From positions 71,636,708-71,700,707 of the forward strand of contig NC_091120.1 in NCBI RefSeq assembly GCF_040183065.1: DNA of 64,000 nucleotides, written 5' to 3'. This stretch comes from Periplaneta americana (Eukaryota > Arthropoda > Insecta > Blattodea > Blattidae). This document shows, in pieces, positions 1-10,075 of the stretch (within the stretch, counting starts at the first letter, position 1; each line of letters starts with the position of its first letter). The notes under the pieces were generated by a model. That model did no database searches and was not told where the DNA came from. It saw only the letters and a list, made by a program, of their open reading frames with translations. A program made the translations under genes and the position numbers.

Positions 1-180
1 CACACAACTCGCGTGGGCTGACGAAACGCCAGAGACCCACAACGAGTGCACACAATCTCTGTGTGACTTGGAATTGTGGTTTTCTGTTAACGTACACAGT
101 AACGTATATATTATGCAAATCCAGTCTTTCAGGTGAAGCTCCCTGTAAAGCAGATTTGAATAATTTCAAGGGAAAAATTG

Positions 181-252
181 TTCCGAGGCCGGGTATCGAT
201 CCCGGGACCTCTGGTTGAACGTACCAGCGCTCTACCACTGAGCAACCCGGGA
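181..252 (-). other. tRNA-like SINE segment (Pol III promoter boxes)
   Basis: The reverse complement shows GCTCAGTGGTAGAGC (D-arm/A-box) and GGGATCGATACCC (T-arm/B-box). It belongs to the 290-base tandem unit and is not a tRNA gene: acceptor pairing is imperfect and it is embedded in a repeat. Confidence 0.75.
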
Positions 253-470
253 ACTCCACCCGACACCGTCTCAACTTTTCCCTTTATATCCACACAACTC
301 GCGTGGGCTGACGAAACGCCAGAGACCCAAAACGAGTGCACACAATCTCTGTGTGACTTGGAATTGTGGTTTTCTGTTAACGTACACAGTAACGTATATA
401 TTATGCAAATCCAGTCTTTCAGGTGAAGCTCCCTGTAAAGCAGTTTTGAATAATTTCAAGGGAAAAATTG

Positions 471-542
471 TTCCGGGGCCGGGTATCGATCCCGGGACCT
501 CTGGTTGAACGTACCAGCGCTCTACCACTGAGCTACCCGGGA
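471..542 (-). other. tRNA-like SINE segment
   Basis: Second tandem copy, 290 bases after the first, with the same D-arm and T-arm. It forms the spacer of the large inverted repeat. Confidence 0.75.
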
Positions 543-719
543 AGCTTCACCTGAAAGACTGGATTTGCATAATATATACGTTACTGTGTACGTTAACAGA
601 AAACCACAATTCCAAGTCACACAGAGATTGTGTGCACTCGTTGTGGGTCTCTGGCGTTTCGTCAGCCCACGCGAGTTGTGTGGATATAAAGGGAAAAGTT
701 GAGACGGTGTCGGGTGGAG

Positions 720-792
720 TTCCCGAGTAGCTCAGTGATAGAGCGCCGGTACGTTGAACCAGAGGTTCCGGGATCGATACCCGGCCCCGGAA
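720..792 (+). other. tRNA-like SINE segment
   Basis: Inverted copy of the same unit. A-box region TAGCTCAGTGATAGAGC and B-box region GGGATCGATACCC are visible. The tail continues to about 860, where it runs straight into an AAT microsatellite. Confidence 0.75.
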
Positions 793-858
793 TATTTTTT
801 CCCTTGAAATTATTCAAATCTTCTTTACAGGGAGCTTCACCTGAAAGACTGGATTTGC

Positions 859-860
<2 letters not shown>

Positions 861-920
<60 letters not shown>

Positions 921-958
921 CATTGGTAAGAAATAGTTATTATAATAATAATAGTAAT

Positions 959-1003
<45 letters not shown>
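861..1003. repeat. (AAT)n microsatellite, two tracts
   Basis: Tracts of AAT/TAA at 861-919 and 960-1003 with a short interrupted stretch between. The first starts exactly at the end of the SINE tail. Confidence 0.95.
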
Positions 1004-1006
<3 letters not shown>

Positions 1007-1075
1007 GTAATTTAGATATTTATCTGTGATATATATAACCATTAAACATTGAGAAACCTGAAACAGCTATTATTG

Positions 1076-2145
1076 TTAACAAGAATTGTTGGAAAAATAT
1101 TTCGTTAGCCTATTCTTAAATTGGTTTGATGTCTGACAGTCCCTGACATTACTCGGTAGGGAATTCCAAATCCGTGGAACAGCCACAGTGAAAGAAGATG
1201 AATATGAGGATGTTCGGTGGGAGGGAATGGATAATATTGAGGAGTGTTGTGATCGTGTGTCTAGGTTATGATGGGTGGATAAATTTTGAAAACGAGAAGC
1301 AAGATAGACAGGAGTGGAGAAATGCAATATGTGAAAGAGAAGGGAAGACAGTGGATTTTCCTACGATCTTCTAGACGGAGCCAGGACAACATTTCGAGGG
1401 ATGGTGTTACGTGATCTGCCCGGCGAATATTGCAGACGAAACGGACGCACATATTATGAACACGTTGTAGTCTCTGCGCCGAAGTAACGCTTAGGTCAGT
1501 AAGCAGAATATCACAGTAATCGAAGTGGGGCATCACGAGTGTTTGCACTAACATTTTTTTTTCATGGAAAAGGGGTAGAAAATTCTTCAATCGCCTAAAC
1601 GAGTGGATTAATGAGAATACTTTTTTGCAGGTTTCTGCAACTTGAATGTTACGATTTAAACTTTTATCCATATAAATACCTAGATTTCTTACTGATTCAC
1701 TGAACGGAATTTCGGCGCCGTAGGCTATATTTTAATCGGGGACAAATTTGGTATGATAATAGTGCTTAGCAAACGTGAATGGCCCACAGTGATTGACTGT
1801 GATTTTTCTGGATTTAGTTTAAGTCGGAATTTCCGTGTCCATGTCCAGATTGAGTCCAGATCGTCATTAATTTTAGTTATTGCATCATTTATTTCGTCAG
1901 TGTGGAATTTTATGTATATTTGAAGGTCGTCTGCATAGAGATGGTGTCGGCAGTACTTTAGAGATTCTGATATGTCGTTGATATAAATTGTAAATAGTAA
2001 AGGGCCAAGTACTGATCCCTGTGGGATCCCTGTCCTCACGGCCTGCCAAGAGGAAGAACGATTTCCGGCTGTCACACTTTGTTGGCGGTCATGAAGGTAA
2101 GAGGCAAACCACAGGACAACGTGCTCTTCTAGGTGTAGTCTTCTG
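1076..2145 (-). pseudogene. Non-LTR retrotransposon (jockey/CR1-like) reverse transcriptase, 3' part
   Basis: Reading down the minus strand from about 2145, three frames together give the C-terminal half of a LINE ORF2. The first (2075-1725) has the reverse transcriptase block PQGSVLGPLLF and the catalytic YADD box (1926-1937). The second (1671-1261) has the region after the RT domain with motifs such as PHFDYCD. The third (1327-1076) has the typical end block HRTSSYSSSFTVAVPRIWNSLP. Frameshifts separate the three and the 5' half is missing. This is a dead, 5'-truncated copy. The clade assignment is from motif style only; jockey and CR1/L2 are both possible. Confidence 0.85.
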
Positions 2146-2632
2146 AGTTTACATCAGTAGCAATGAAGAATTACTTGCAGTGGCAACAATATTTCTGCTA
2201 TTAGATGTATGTGAAGTACACTGTGAGTCGTCACTTGATCCCTTCTTGTATGCTGCCAGGGTCTCTACTTTACGTATCACATTTATCGGCAATATGTAAT
2301 CTTTACAACTACTCAACTTTCTTGATGAAGAAAATGCATAGTTGATGTAATGTGTTTTGGGTTTCCATATATGGATCACGTGAGTCACGTTACCTCAACA
2401 AGAAAGGGAAAGAGTAGCGAGGGAAGGATGATAAGCAGATCATATATGCATGTCTTCCATAATAAAATATGTTTCAACTCGTCTCTGGATTAGAACAGAT
2501 CCTTATGTGCTTACCATGAATAGTTTGACATTAATATTTGTACAATATTAAATACATGTATCTAAAATATTGCATTAAACCAACGAAGCTTCTTGCCTAC
2601 TATAGTGGAACACAGACTTCTGAAGTTTTCAA
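2146..2632. other. No recognised gene
   Basis: An open frame of 79 codons on the minus strand (2388-2149) has no motif I recognise. Nothing else is visible apart from AT-rich unique-looking sequence. Confidence 0.5.
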
Positions 2633-2825
2633 GGTCGTACCACAGTCTAGTATAGTCACGAAGCTCAATATGTAGTAATTATGCATCCATAGATAGTTGC
2701 TAACCACTAGAATCGCTACTATCGCCTCATTACAGACAATGCGAAATAGTACCGACACAGTCTATTGTTTGTAGCACCGTCACAACTCAAGCTTCGTGAC
2801 TGTATATACTAGACTATGGTCGTAC
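2633..2825. mobile_element. MITE with 8-bp target duplication
   Basis: The element itself is 2641-2817 (177 bases). It is flanked by the direct repeat GGTCGTAC at 2633-2640 and 2818-2825. The ends are inverted repeats of about 32 bases sharing AGTCTAGTATA and GTCACGAAGCT, with a small gap in the left arm. An 8-base duplication is usual for hAT and P-like elements. No coding potential is seen. Confidence 0.85.
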
Positions 2826-3690
2826 GTAGTTTCGGTCACTTACCCATCCTCCTCACGAACTTTTCCCTTTGCAAGTTAGACTGCAAAAAATAATCTCGTC
2901 AGTCTCCTTGTGCTCATATCGTCAATTTCATTCTTGATCGTCTCAGTTCCATTTAGGCCTATAGGTCGTTTATAATTTACTACTGATCGTCTCGTCATTT
3001 GTGAAAGAAGGCTTGTGAAATAGTGTTGTAGTAACACGAGACAATCACTAGAAAATAACTGATAAGACGATCAGGAGCGATTAAATGATTGGGGCGAAAG
3101 TGACAAGAGATGATTAAAAAAAAAAAAGATTTGAGGCATTGGGAAGGAAATTAAAATTAGGGACTATTAGGGTAGAACGACTGACGAGACGGCATGAAAT
3201 AACAGATTGCTGAGAACATTTTAATAGTGAAATAGCTGAAAGAACAATCAGAACTGAGTTAATTTGATCGAGAAAATTAATGAAGAAATAACAACTATAA
3301 GTGATATGAAGGGGGAAAAAAAAGATAGACGAGATTAATAATAGGCCTAGTAAACTGGTTGAAGAGACGTTCAAGAGGAAAATTAGATGATGGACGAGAA
3401 TGTGAAACGAAAAATGAATCAAGAGACGGTTAGGAGAACGAAAAGGTGGGCGTGGATTATTTTGTAGGGACTCAATCGAGTCAATACAAATTTTTCTTAC
3501 AATGTTTAAACTAACACCAAAAGCTGTTGCCATAACTCTTTGAGTTTTTATAAGCGAAGGAAATAAGCTAGATCCCCCGGATAAGCGGGATGGAATTTTT
3601 TTTTACCGCTAAGCTTAACACGAAAAAAAAAACAAAATTAGGTTGAAAAAACCTCAAGCTAGGCGCTTTCCCAAACTCACACCGGCTTAC
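2826..3690. other. Gene-free, partly purine-rich tract
   Basis: From about 3050 to 3450 the plus strand is strongly A/G-rich with short degenerate GA/AAT motifs. The open frame on the opposite strand here is low complexity. No gene is supported. Confidence 0.5.
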
Positions 3691-3781
3691 TACTGTGGGG
3701 AGCTCACGAGATCAGCCCTGGTCAGAATCTTGTGCAATGCCAATCATACACGCAGGAAACATACAGTCTAACGCCACTCTT

Positions 3782-4003
3782 GCTCGCACTACTGACAAAA
3801 TGTTGCGTCGCGCCGCGTCTGAACTTTTTGTCAGTAGTGGCAAAAAAAAAAAACGGACGAAAACAGTAACCTGCAGCGTGGCTGTTGTTCAACTGCACAG
3901 GTGGTTTCGGGACCAAGAAATATGCATCGACGCTCTGGAGTGAACAAGGCCCTGAAATCAGCTCCAAGGATCGGTCCTGTTTTTTTTTTGCCACTACTGT
4001 ACC
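3782..4003. repeat. Possible small inverted-repeat element
   Basis: CAGTAGTGGCAAAAAAAAAA at about 3832 recurs inverted near 3978-4000, and a further inverted match CACTACTGACAAAA lies at about 3788. No target duplication is seen. It may be a decayed MITE with an A-rich inner end. Confidence 0.35.
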
Positions 4004-4199
4004 ATAAGTGAAAGATGATTGCTTAAAAATATTTAGGTGTTCCTTACAGTGGACAGGCCAACTCGGAATTAGAAAATTCGCTATCCTCCGCACCCGAAGG
4101 CTTGCACTGCAGCCTGAGGCTTATTGTGCTTGCCACTCCTATTCTGTGAATGATTGAGTAGCCGAACAAATACAGCACGTTGTACCGTAAACTCAACCC

Positions 4200-4395
4200 G
4201 GGCTATGGTATGGATGATGATATGTGAACTATTAATGATGGCGAAATGAGTTAGAGGTCCAAAGCCGAAAGTTACCCAGCAATTCCGCTTTAATTGGTTG
4301 AGGGAAAACCCCAGAAAAAACCCAACCAGGTAACTTGTCCCAACCAGGATTCGAACACAAGCCCGCTCGTTTCACTGTCAGACGTGCTGAAGTTA
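4200..4395 (-). repeat. tRNA-derived SINE, minus strand, degenerate
   Basis: Read on the minus strand, a B-box-like GGTTCGAAT-type sequence is followed by the body CCTGGTTGGG and GTTTTCCCTCAACC, then GTAACTTTCGG. The body matches the better copy at 24469-24726. Confidence 0.65.
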
Positions 4396-4482
4396 TGGTT
4401 GGTTATGTTGGTTATGTGAGATGGAAATGGATGGTTAAGACATAGAAGAAATTACAGTGCAAAACTATTTCCAAAAAGAACA

Positions 4483-4488
4483 TTTATT
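4483..4488 (-). promoter_or_regulatory. Poly(A) signal AATAAA
   Basis: TTTATT on the plus strand, so AATAAA on the minus strand, 80 bases downstream of the stop codon of the two-exon gene. Position and orientation fit. Confidence 0.5.
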
Positions 4489-4567
4489 ACAATTCGAACA
4501 TTCTTCATAATCAAGCTTAACATTCACCACGCTTCATCATGGTCACTGTTTTTTACACTCAGAGCAT

Positions 4568-5311
4568 TTAAATTGTGATTTCTTCTTCTTCTCCTTCTTC
4601 AGCTAAAATCGAGACTGGAGATGCAGTATCATCTAAATTAAAATAAAAAATAAATATTGTGAGACATTATTAACGCTATGGCTGCTATTACACTACCAAA
4701 GTTTTTTTGACAAAGATCTTTTATAAAATATGTATTATAAAATATATGATAGTGTAATAGTTGTATAAATTCGAGCGTATTATTCATCATCTTGCCCCCC
4801 TCCCACTGCTGTCTAAACTTGTTCAATGTCAATTATTCCAAACTGCAATACTTCTTTCATTACACTTCTAAATAATTCACCTCATCATCCAGCCATATTA
4901 CCTCCAACCGATATGTTTGTAGCTCTATATGATACAATTACGTATAACTCCTCACACATTCACACTTATACTGATATAATTAAGCAATTGTTACTCACCT
5001 TTCTTTTTCTGAAACTCCAATTTGTGCATTTTCTTTCCATTATCTATCTCCATCTGTCCTTTGTATAGTAGAACAATGTCTGACTCATCATTCACCTTAT
5101 TCAACAATGCGTCCGACATACTGCTAAATCGTTGTGGTAGAAAAACTGAAAATTCCTCTAGAATTGCGAGGATTGTTGTCCCGTATCGAGTTCTTTTCTT
5201 CTCCATGCTTTTTATTAAATATGGTTTTCCAGTTGTTAACTCTCCAATATTGTAAATCTTGTTCACGTATTCTCCGGTTCCCAAACGTGTAAGCATCGAG
5301 CAGGAATCCAT
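4568..5311 (-). CDS. Two-exon gene, small protein of unknown function (possibly OB-fold-like)
   Basis: Exon 1 runs from an ATG at 5311 to 4999 (313 bases, 104 codons plus one base). It ends at a strong donor, AAAG|GTGAGTAA. Exon 2 is 4632-4568, after the acceptor TTTTAATTTAG, and the phase fits exactly: the spliced frame continues for 21 residues, starting DDTASPVS and ending in a Glu-rich acidic tail EEGEEEEITI, then stops. Total is about 125 residues, with no frameshift or internal stop. A poly(A) signal AATAAA lies on the minus strand at 4488-4483, 80 bases past the stop. The body contains TRYGTTILAILE and VFLPQRFSSM, a pattern I associate with small OB-fold-like proteins seen in multiple copies in some insect genomes; that link is recollection, not a search. 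Upstream lies the repeat and TGACGTCA region. It could be an accessory gene of an unrecognised mobile element. It is not obviously a host gene. Confidence 0.6.
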
Positions 5312-5399
5312 ATTGATTTACTACTACATATCAATTTCATAGCCTTATATAGGTGGTTATTATGCTACATAATCAAAAACATGTTTTTTTTATCATTAC

Positions 5400-6620
5400 T
5401 CAGCAATTTCATCGTCGGATGTAAAATTAGCAACCTTGCATAATATTTGCACACATAGCAGATAGCTATTATTTACTTGTAATCAATACAATATTTGTGT
5501 AACATAAAACGCTGTGAGAACAATCGCCGGATGTCAATTAACAGCTTGCATATTATTTGCCTCATGCAATATTTGTGTAATATGACACGTTCCAGGTGCT
5601 TCAAAAACATGTTTTTATCATTACCTAGCAATTGCATCGTCGCCGGGAGTGATTAAGCAAGCTTGCATAATATTTTCACGCTTATGCATTACACAACATA
5701 TACATCTACATTGATTTATCTGCTACAATTAATGTATTACGAAATAATAATGTCACATTCTGATGAATTTAATGTTGGTAATAATGTATGGCATCAATTA
5801 AATACGCTAAACAAACCACTCAATTTTACTTCAAAATTTATTACATTGGAATAATAATAATATGAGAAGAATATATGTGTTTAATTTACAAGTGTGCTAG
5901 ATTAATTTTTTTATAAATTGGCTTAAAGTACAACCATTTACGCCATAAATAATTCCCCCATTCCAATTTCCATTTCCCATTACTATTTATCAATTTAATT
6001 ACCAGTACATTAGAATCTTAATATTTTTTATCAATTACTCAACAATTGGCTTAAAGTACAACCAGTTTCAGGACATGCATTGGACAGCTGGCCATTATTC
6101 AGCACTTGCGTCTTCACCGGATGTGAATTAACAGCTTGCATATTATTTGCATCATGCAATATTTGTGTAATATGACACGTTGCAGGTGCTTCAAAAACAT
6201 GCTTTTATTATTACTCAGCAATTGCATCACCGGATGTGAGATTGCATAATATTTGCACGTGTAATCACATCATTGTGTAGATGAAATCTCAGACATGTAT
6301 GAACTTGTGTATTTCAACTATACAAACTTGTATGAACATATGTAATTCAAATTATTACGTTACGCCCCAACCTGCACTTGCGAATGACGTCACACTTTAA
6401 GTTATGCCGTGTGTATTTCAAATTATTACCCCCTCCCTCATTTCCAACTTCAGCCACATCCTGTTTAATTTACAAGTGTGCTAGATTAATTTTTTATCGG
6501 AAAGTACAACCATTTATGTCCCACATTCCAACACCCATTCCCCATCAATTAAATTACCATTACATTAGAATCTTAAGAAAAAGAATGTATGTGTTTAAGT
6601 GTGATAGATTAATTCTTGGA
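5400..6620. repeat. Imperfect tandem duplication, period about 590 bases
   Basis: Blocks recur in the same order. A block with GATGT(C/G)AATTAACAGCTT and ATATGACACGTT at 5524-5610 recurs at 6113-6200. A block with GTTTAATTTACAAGTGTG at 5879-6010 recurs at 6459-6575. Further short copies of CGGATGTGA next to GCATAATATTTGCA are scattered between. The region lies upstream of the minus-strand gene. Confidence 0.7.
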
Positions 6621-7034
6621 CACTCGCCGGATGTGACCTTGCATACATAGCAGTGCGAGTGAATCAGCATATTTGCACATATAATATTGATGAGATAAAC
6701 ATGTATGAACTTGTCATGCCATTACATACCTGCACGTCATACTTTAACCTCGAACTCTTAGATTGCCATTTATGACGTTACGCCCCTTTCCTACGTCATA
6801 ATTTAAGCCCCCCACATTGAGGAGATAAACATGTATGAACATGTCATGCCATTACATACCCGCATGACGTCACACTTTAACCTTGAACTCTTATGACGTA
6901 ATTTAAGTTACGCCCCTTTCCTACGTCATACTTTAAGCCCCCACCCCCTCCATGACGTCATACTTTAGCCACGCCCATGACGTCACTTGCCACGCCCACT
7001 ATGACGTCACTTGACACGCTCACCTGTGACGTCA
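6385..7034. promoter_or_regulatory. Cluster of TGACGTCA (CRE-type) palindromes
   Basis: Perfect TGACGTCA octamers lie at 6385-6392, 6865-6872, 6953-6960, 6978-6985, 7002-7009 and 7027-7034. The last four are spaced 25, 24 and 25 bases and are separated by CACGCCC-like blocks. Several one-base variants (TATGACGTTA, TACGTCATA) lie between. TGACGTCA is the consensus for CREB/ATF bZIP proteins. Whether the cluster is regulatory or a satellite-like repeat cannot be told from sequence alone. Confidence 0.55.
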
Positions 7035-7439
7035 CCCCTACCACCACCCTACCACCAGGGGTACCCGTCATTTTTTATCTACTGTTGTTTTTCTACTAAA
7101 TCTGTTTTTTTTTTCTATATTCCTTAGTTTCTAAGAAATAGCAATTAAATATTGAACTTTAGCCTTTTACACTTCTGGTTTGATTGTCTTATTACGACAT
7201 TTACTATTGTTAATGTAGGATTTTAGTTGTTTTCCACTCACGATTTAGTTTCTTTTTGATCATGAGTGTTGACAACAGATGAAAAAGCAGTTGATTTTCC
7301 AATTTGAACTATGAAAAGAGCCAGAAACCAGCATACCAGCAAACACGGGAGCCATCGACGTACTCATGAGAGCACCAAGCTTGCTGCCCGGCAAGGAAAC
7401 AAGCAACGAAACAAGCACAGTGGGAGCTGGGCTTAAGGT
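7035..7439. other. No gene seen
   Basis: AT-rich sequence, then at 7320-7440 a GC-richer stretch that may be a further part of the SINE to its right. No coding region is supported. Confidence 0.4.
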
Positions 7440-7748
7440 TCGCTGCGAACCCAGGTTTCGAGGAGAAAATTCCCCCCCCCCCCATGTTCCTGAGCAAGCC
7501 CCCTCCATGCGTCTCCAGCCGGCGATCGGGGAATGGTATGGAATGATGACGAAATGGAGAAATGTTGACAGAATGATGTAGATGCCTGATATGGGGAAAC
7601 GGAAGAACTTCGAGAAACACCCCAACTGCAACCTTGTCCGCCACAAATGTCACTATGGATTTTTCAATGAAAAATGCCTAGCCTCATTGAGGACTCTAAC
7701 CCATGACAGGCTGAAGGTCTGACCACACTCAGCCACCGCAGGGGACAA
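7440..7748 (-). repeat. tRNA-derived SINE, minus strand
   Basis: The head, read on the minus strand, is TGCGGTGGCTGAGTGTGGTC (A-box region) then GGGTTAGAGTCC (B-box region). The body contains CACTATGGATTTT reversed and CTCCAGCCGGCGATCGGGGA. It matches the plus-strand copy at 11868-12190. A run of C interrupts the left end. Confidence 0.75.
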
Positions 7749-8044
7749 CCTTAATACTTATTTGTGTTTACAATTTCGGGGAAACTACCCGCTCTCTTGC
7801 TACTACCACGCAGACAGCTACTGTGCACACACAATTTTTTTTTTTTTCCTGTGACGTTCTATTCAAGTTCACATTTATGTTTTATTACTTTTCTTAGAGT
7901 CTCTGTCGAATTATGTGAATTTAAAGGGGTATGTGTATGTTGAGGAATGAGGATCACGTAAGAGTAATTTCTAAAAGGCTAATTTGGCCGTTTCTTCAGT
8001 ATTGCCAACTAATAGCAAATATGACCAAAGAGAATAAAATCACA

Positions 8045-8047
<3 letters not shown>

Positions 8048-8100
<53 letters not shown>

Positions 8101-8101
8101 T
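8048..8101. repeat. (AAT)n microsatellite
   Basis: About 18 uninterrupted AAT units, just upstream of the LINE fragment. Confidence 0.95.
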
Positions 8102-8364
8102 ACTATTAACAATAACGATGTCTTGCTTATTTACTTATTTACTGTATTTCATCTTTATGTTGGGAGGCGTTTTCTCGCACATTATGTTGGAAATTAGTAT
8201 TCGTACAGTAATATGATCTGATATTAAAATGTATTTTGTCAAGACAAAGTATATGAATATGTCTCGTGACCAGAATATTGTACGAAATCGAAATGTAAAA
8301 ATTGGAGATTTATCCTTCGAAAAGATGGAGAAGTTCAAATATCTTGGAGCAATAGTAACAAATA

Positions 8365-9468
8365 CAGGGACATCATTTTATTTTTACTAACATTTTTAAT
8401 ATTAACCTCGCTACATCCTTGGATTAAGGTCTACAACCGGAAACACCGCTTGCTCCCCTTTCCAAGACTGGAGTTCGATGATACTGGCGTAAAATACAAA
8501 TCACTCTACTAGGTATAGGAGGGAAGAAAAGTAGTTCATCCATTTACGTAAACTAGGAAATATCGCGATTATGAGTTTGATAATTTTCATTAGGTTTATG
8601 TTTAATCAAAATATAGTACTGTATTAACAGTAAGTGTTTTTACTCACGAATTGAGCTATCAATTCGGACGTATTCATTATGCAGTGTATATTATACTGTC
8701 TACAGCACATTAGCGTACAATATAGAGAATGAAGTTAAATTGAAAAATAATCATAATATGGATAGTTAAACACATTTTTGAAAATGGTGGCCGTTCATTT
8801 CGATACAGGCTTCAGTTCTTTTGTGCATATTATCACACTATAGACTATTGTACCTAATTCCAATTTCCAGTTTCGTCCTTCGTACTAGTAACTCATGTTG
8901 AAATAATTCTATACCTACTCTATAATAGACTACCTTAAGTACTGTAAATTCAATCTTCACTTCTGCCCGATCTGAAAAGATAGACATACTATCTACTGTC
9001 CGTCCAAGTGGTTTTGTCGCAGGGTCGTAGAAAGGAGGGGGAATTACGTGACAGGTAATTACTTAACGAGGCCCTTCTAATTAAGTTATTTTAAACAGTT
9101 GTATAATATTACGTGGACGTCCAATTCCTAACAGAAATTAATGTTTTCAGAAAAAAGCTAAGACAGCCCAGCTACTATACTTTACAGAGGGGCGAACAGA
9201 AGCGGGTGGGGGGAAACCGGATGCGACGTAGGCAAACGGACGACAATACCTGTGCGAAAATATGATTCAATACTGAAAACTCTTTCGTCACTGGAAAACT
9301 CGAACATATTTCTGGAACGTACTATACTCAGTAACTCAGTACTGCACACGCGGCCTCTGTTCTGTGTGGAGAACGATTGGAAGTTTACTAGTAGAGGGGG
9401 TGGGAGTGAAGTACATTAAAAAATTCAGATACAATAAAAATTGAAGTAAAAATAAAATGATGTCCCTG
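8365..9468. mobile_element. TA-targeting DNA transposon, copy A (CAGGGACATCA ends)
   Basis: Length 1104 bases. The ends are inverted repeats beginning CAGGGACATCATTTTATTTT, flanked by TA on both sides (8363-8364, 9469-9470). Remnants of a transposase lie on the minus strand: an N-terminal block MFEFSSDERVFSIE near 9295 and a C-terminal block at 8828-8766. The catalytic core is gone. Other copies: 22823-23881, 28076-28964 and 49319-50317. The TA target and protein style point to the Tc1/mariner superfamily. Confidence 0.88.
8766..8828 (-). pseudogene. Transposase C-terminal remnant in copy A
   Basis: A 20-codon open stretch on the minus strand reads MHKRTEACIEMNGHHFQKCV and stops. Endings with CI…NGHHFQ are typical of Tc1/mariner-like transposases of insects. 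The rest of the catalytic domain is deleted upstream. Confidence 0.6.
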
Positions 9469-10075
9469 TATGAATGGCACTCGGGAAGAAATTAAACGCA
9501 GAATAAATATAGGAACGGCCTGTTATTATTCTGTTGAGAAAGCTTTTGTCATCTAGTCTGCTGTCAAAAAATCTGAAAGTTAGAATTTATAAAACAGTTA
9601 TATTACCGGTTGTTCTGTAAGGTTGTGAAATTTGGAGTCTCACTTTGAGAGAGGAACAGAGATTAAGGGCTTTTGAGAATAAGGTTCTTAGGAAACTACA
9701 TGGGGCTAAGAGGGATGAAGTTACAGGAGAATGGAGAAAGTTATTTAACGCAGAACTGCATGCTTTGTATTCTTCACCTGACATAATTAGGAACATTAAA
9801 TCCAAAAGTTTGAGATGGGCAGGGCATGTAGCACGTATTGGCGAATCCATAAATGCATATAGAGTGTTAGTTGGGAGGCCTGAGGGAAAAACCTTTGGGG
9901 ATACCGAGACATAGATGGGAGGATAGTGTTAAAATGGATTTGAGGAATGTGGGATATGATGATAGAGACTGGATTAATCTTGCACAGGATAGGGACCGAT
10001 AGCGGACTTAAGTGAGGGCGGCAATGAACCTGCGGGTTTCTTAAGAGCCATTTGTAAGTAAGTAATTAAGTAAGT

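Larger units (their letters stand above)
1..860. repeat. Tandem plus inverted tRNA-SINE array (foldback)
   Basis: A unit of 290 bases is repeated head to tail: base 1 onward matches base 291 onward almost exactly. Positions 543-860 are then an inverted copy of 113-430, giving arms of about 318 bases around a 112-base spacer. Each unit holds a tRNA-like segment (181-252 and 471-542 on the minus strand, 720-792 on the plus strand) with recognisable A-box and B-box sequences, followed by a tail beginning AATTTTTCCC. Directly upstream of the tRNA-like segment at 471-542, read on the minus strand, lies an inverted copy of the tail. The left end runs off the window, so total size is unknown. Confidence 0.85.
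8232..10075 (+). pseudogene. LINE (RTE-like) 3' ORF2 fragment split by a DNA transposon
   Basis: Two LINE pieces, 8232-8364 and 9469-10075, are separated by the DNA transposon at 8365-9468 and join at its TA target (…GAIVTN | MNGTREE…). The first piece has the block MSRDQNIVRN and KYLGA. The second has [30 protein letters not shown] and a decayed [14 protein letters not shown] end, finishing near 10030. The tail is AAGTAAGTAA-like at about 10050-10075. The same family recurs at 27205-27680, 31453-32650 and 45815-46512. Stops and frameshifts make it dead. I infer an RTE-like clade from the C-terminal style. Confidence 0.85.

Noticed and set aside
2149-2388. 79-codon minus-strand frame as a gene
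   Set aside because: No motif, no splice partner found, and it lies next to a truncated LINE; kept only as an unrecognised frame.
4560-4610. Splice acceptor on the plus strand (pyrimidine run then CAG)
   Set aside because: It is the reverse of the Glu-rich exon 2 codons on the minus strand, which have better support.
7260-7653. Overlapping minus-strand frames of 128 and 114 codons
   Set aside because: They lie across a SINE body; no domain is recognisable.
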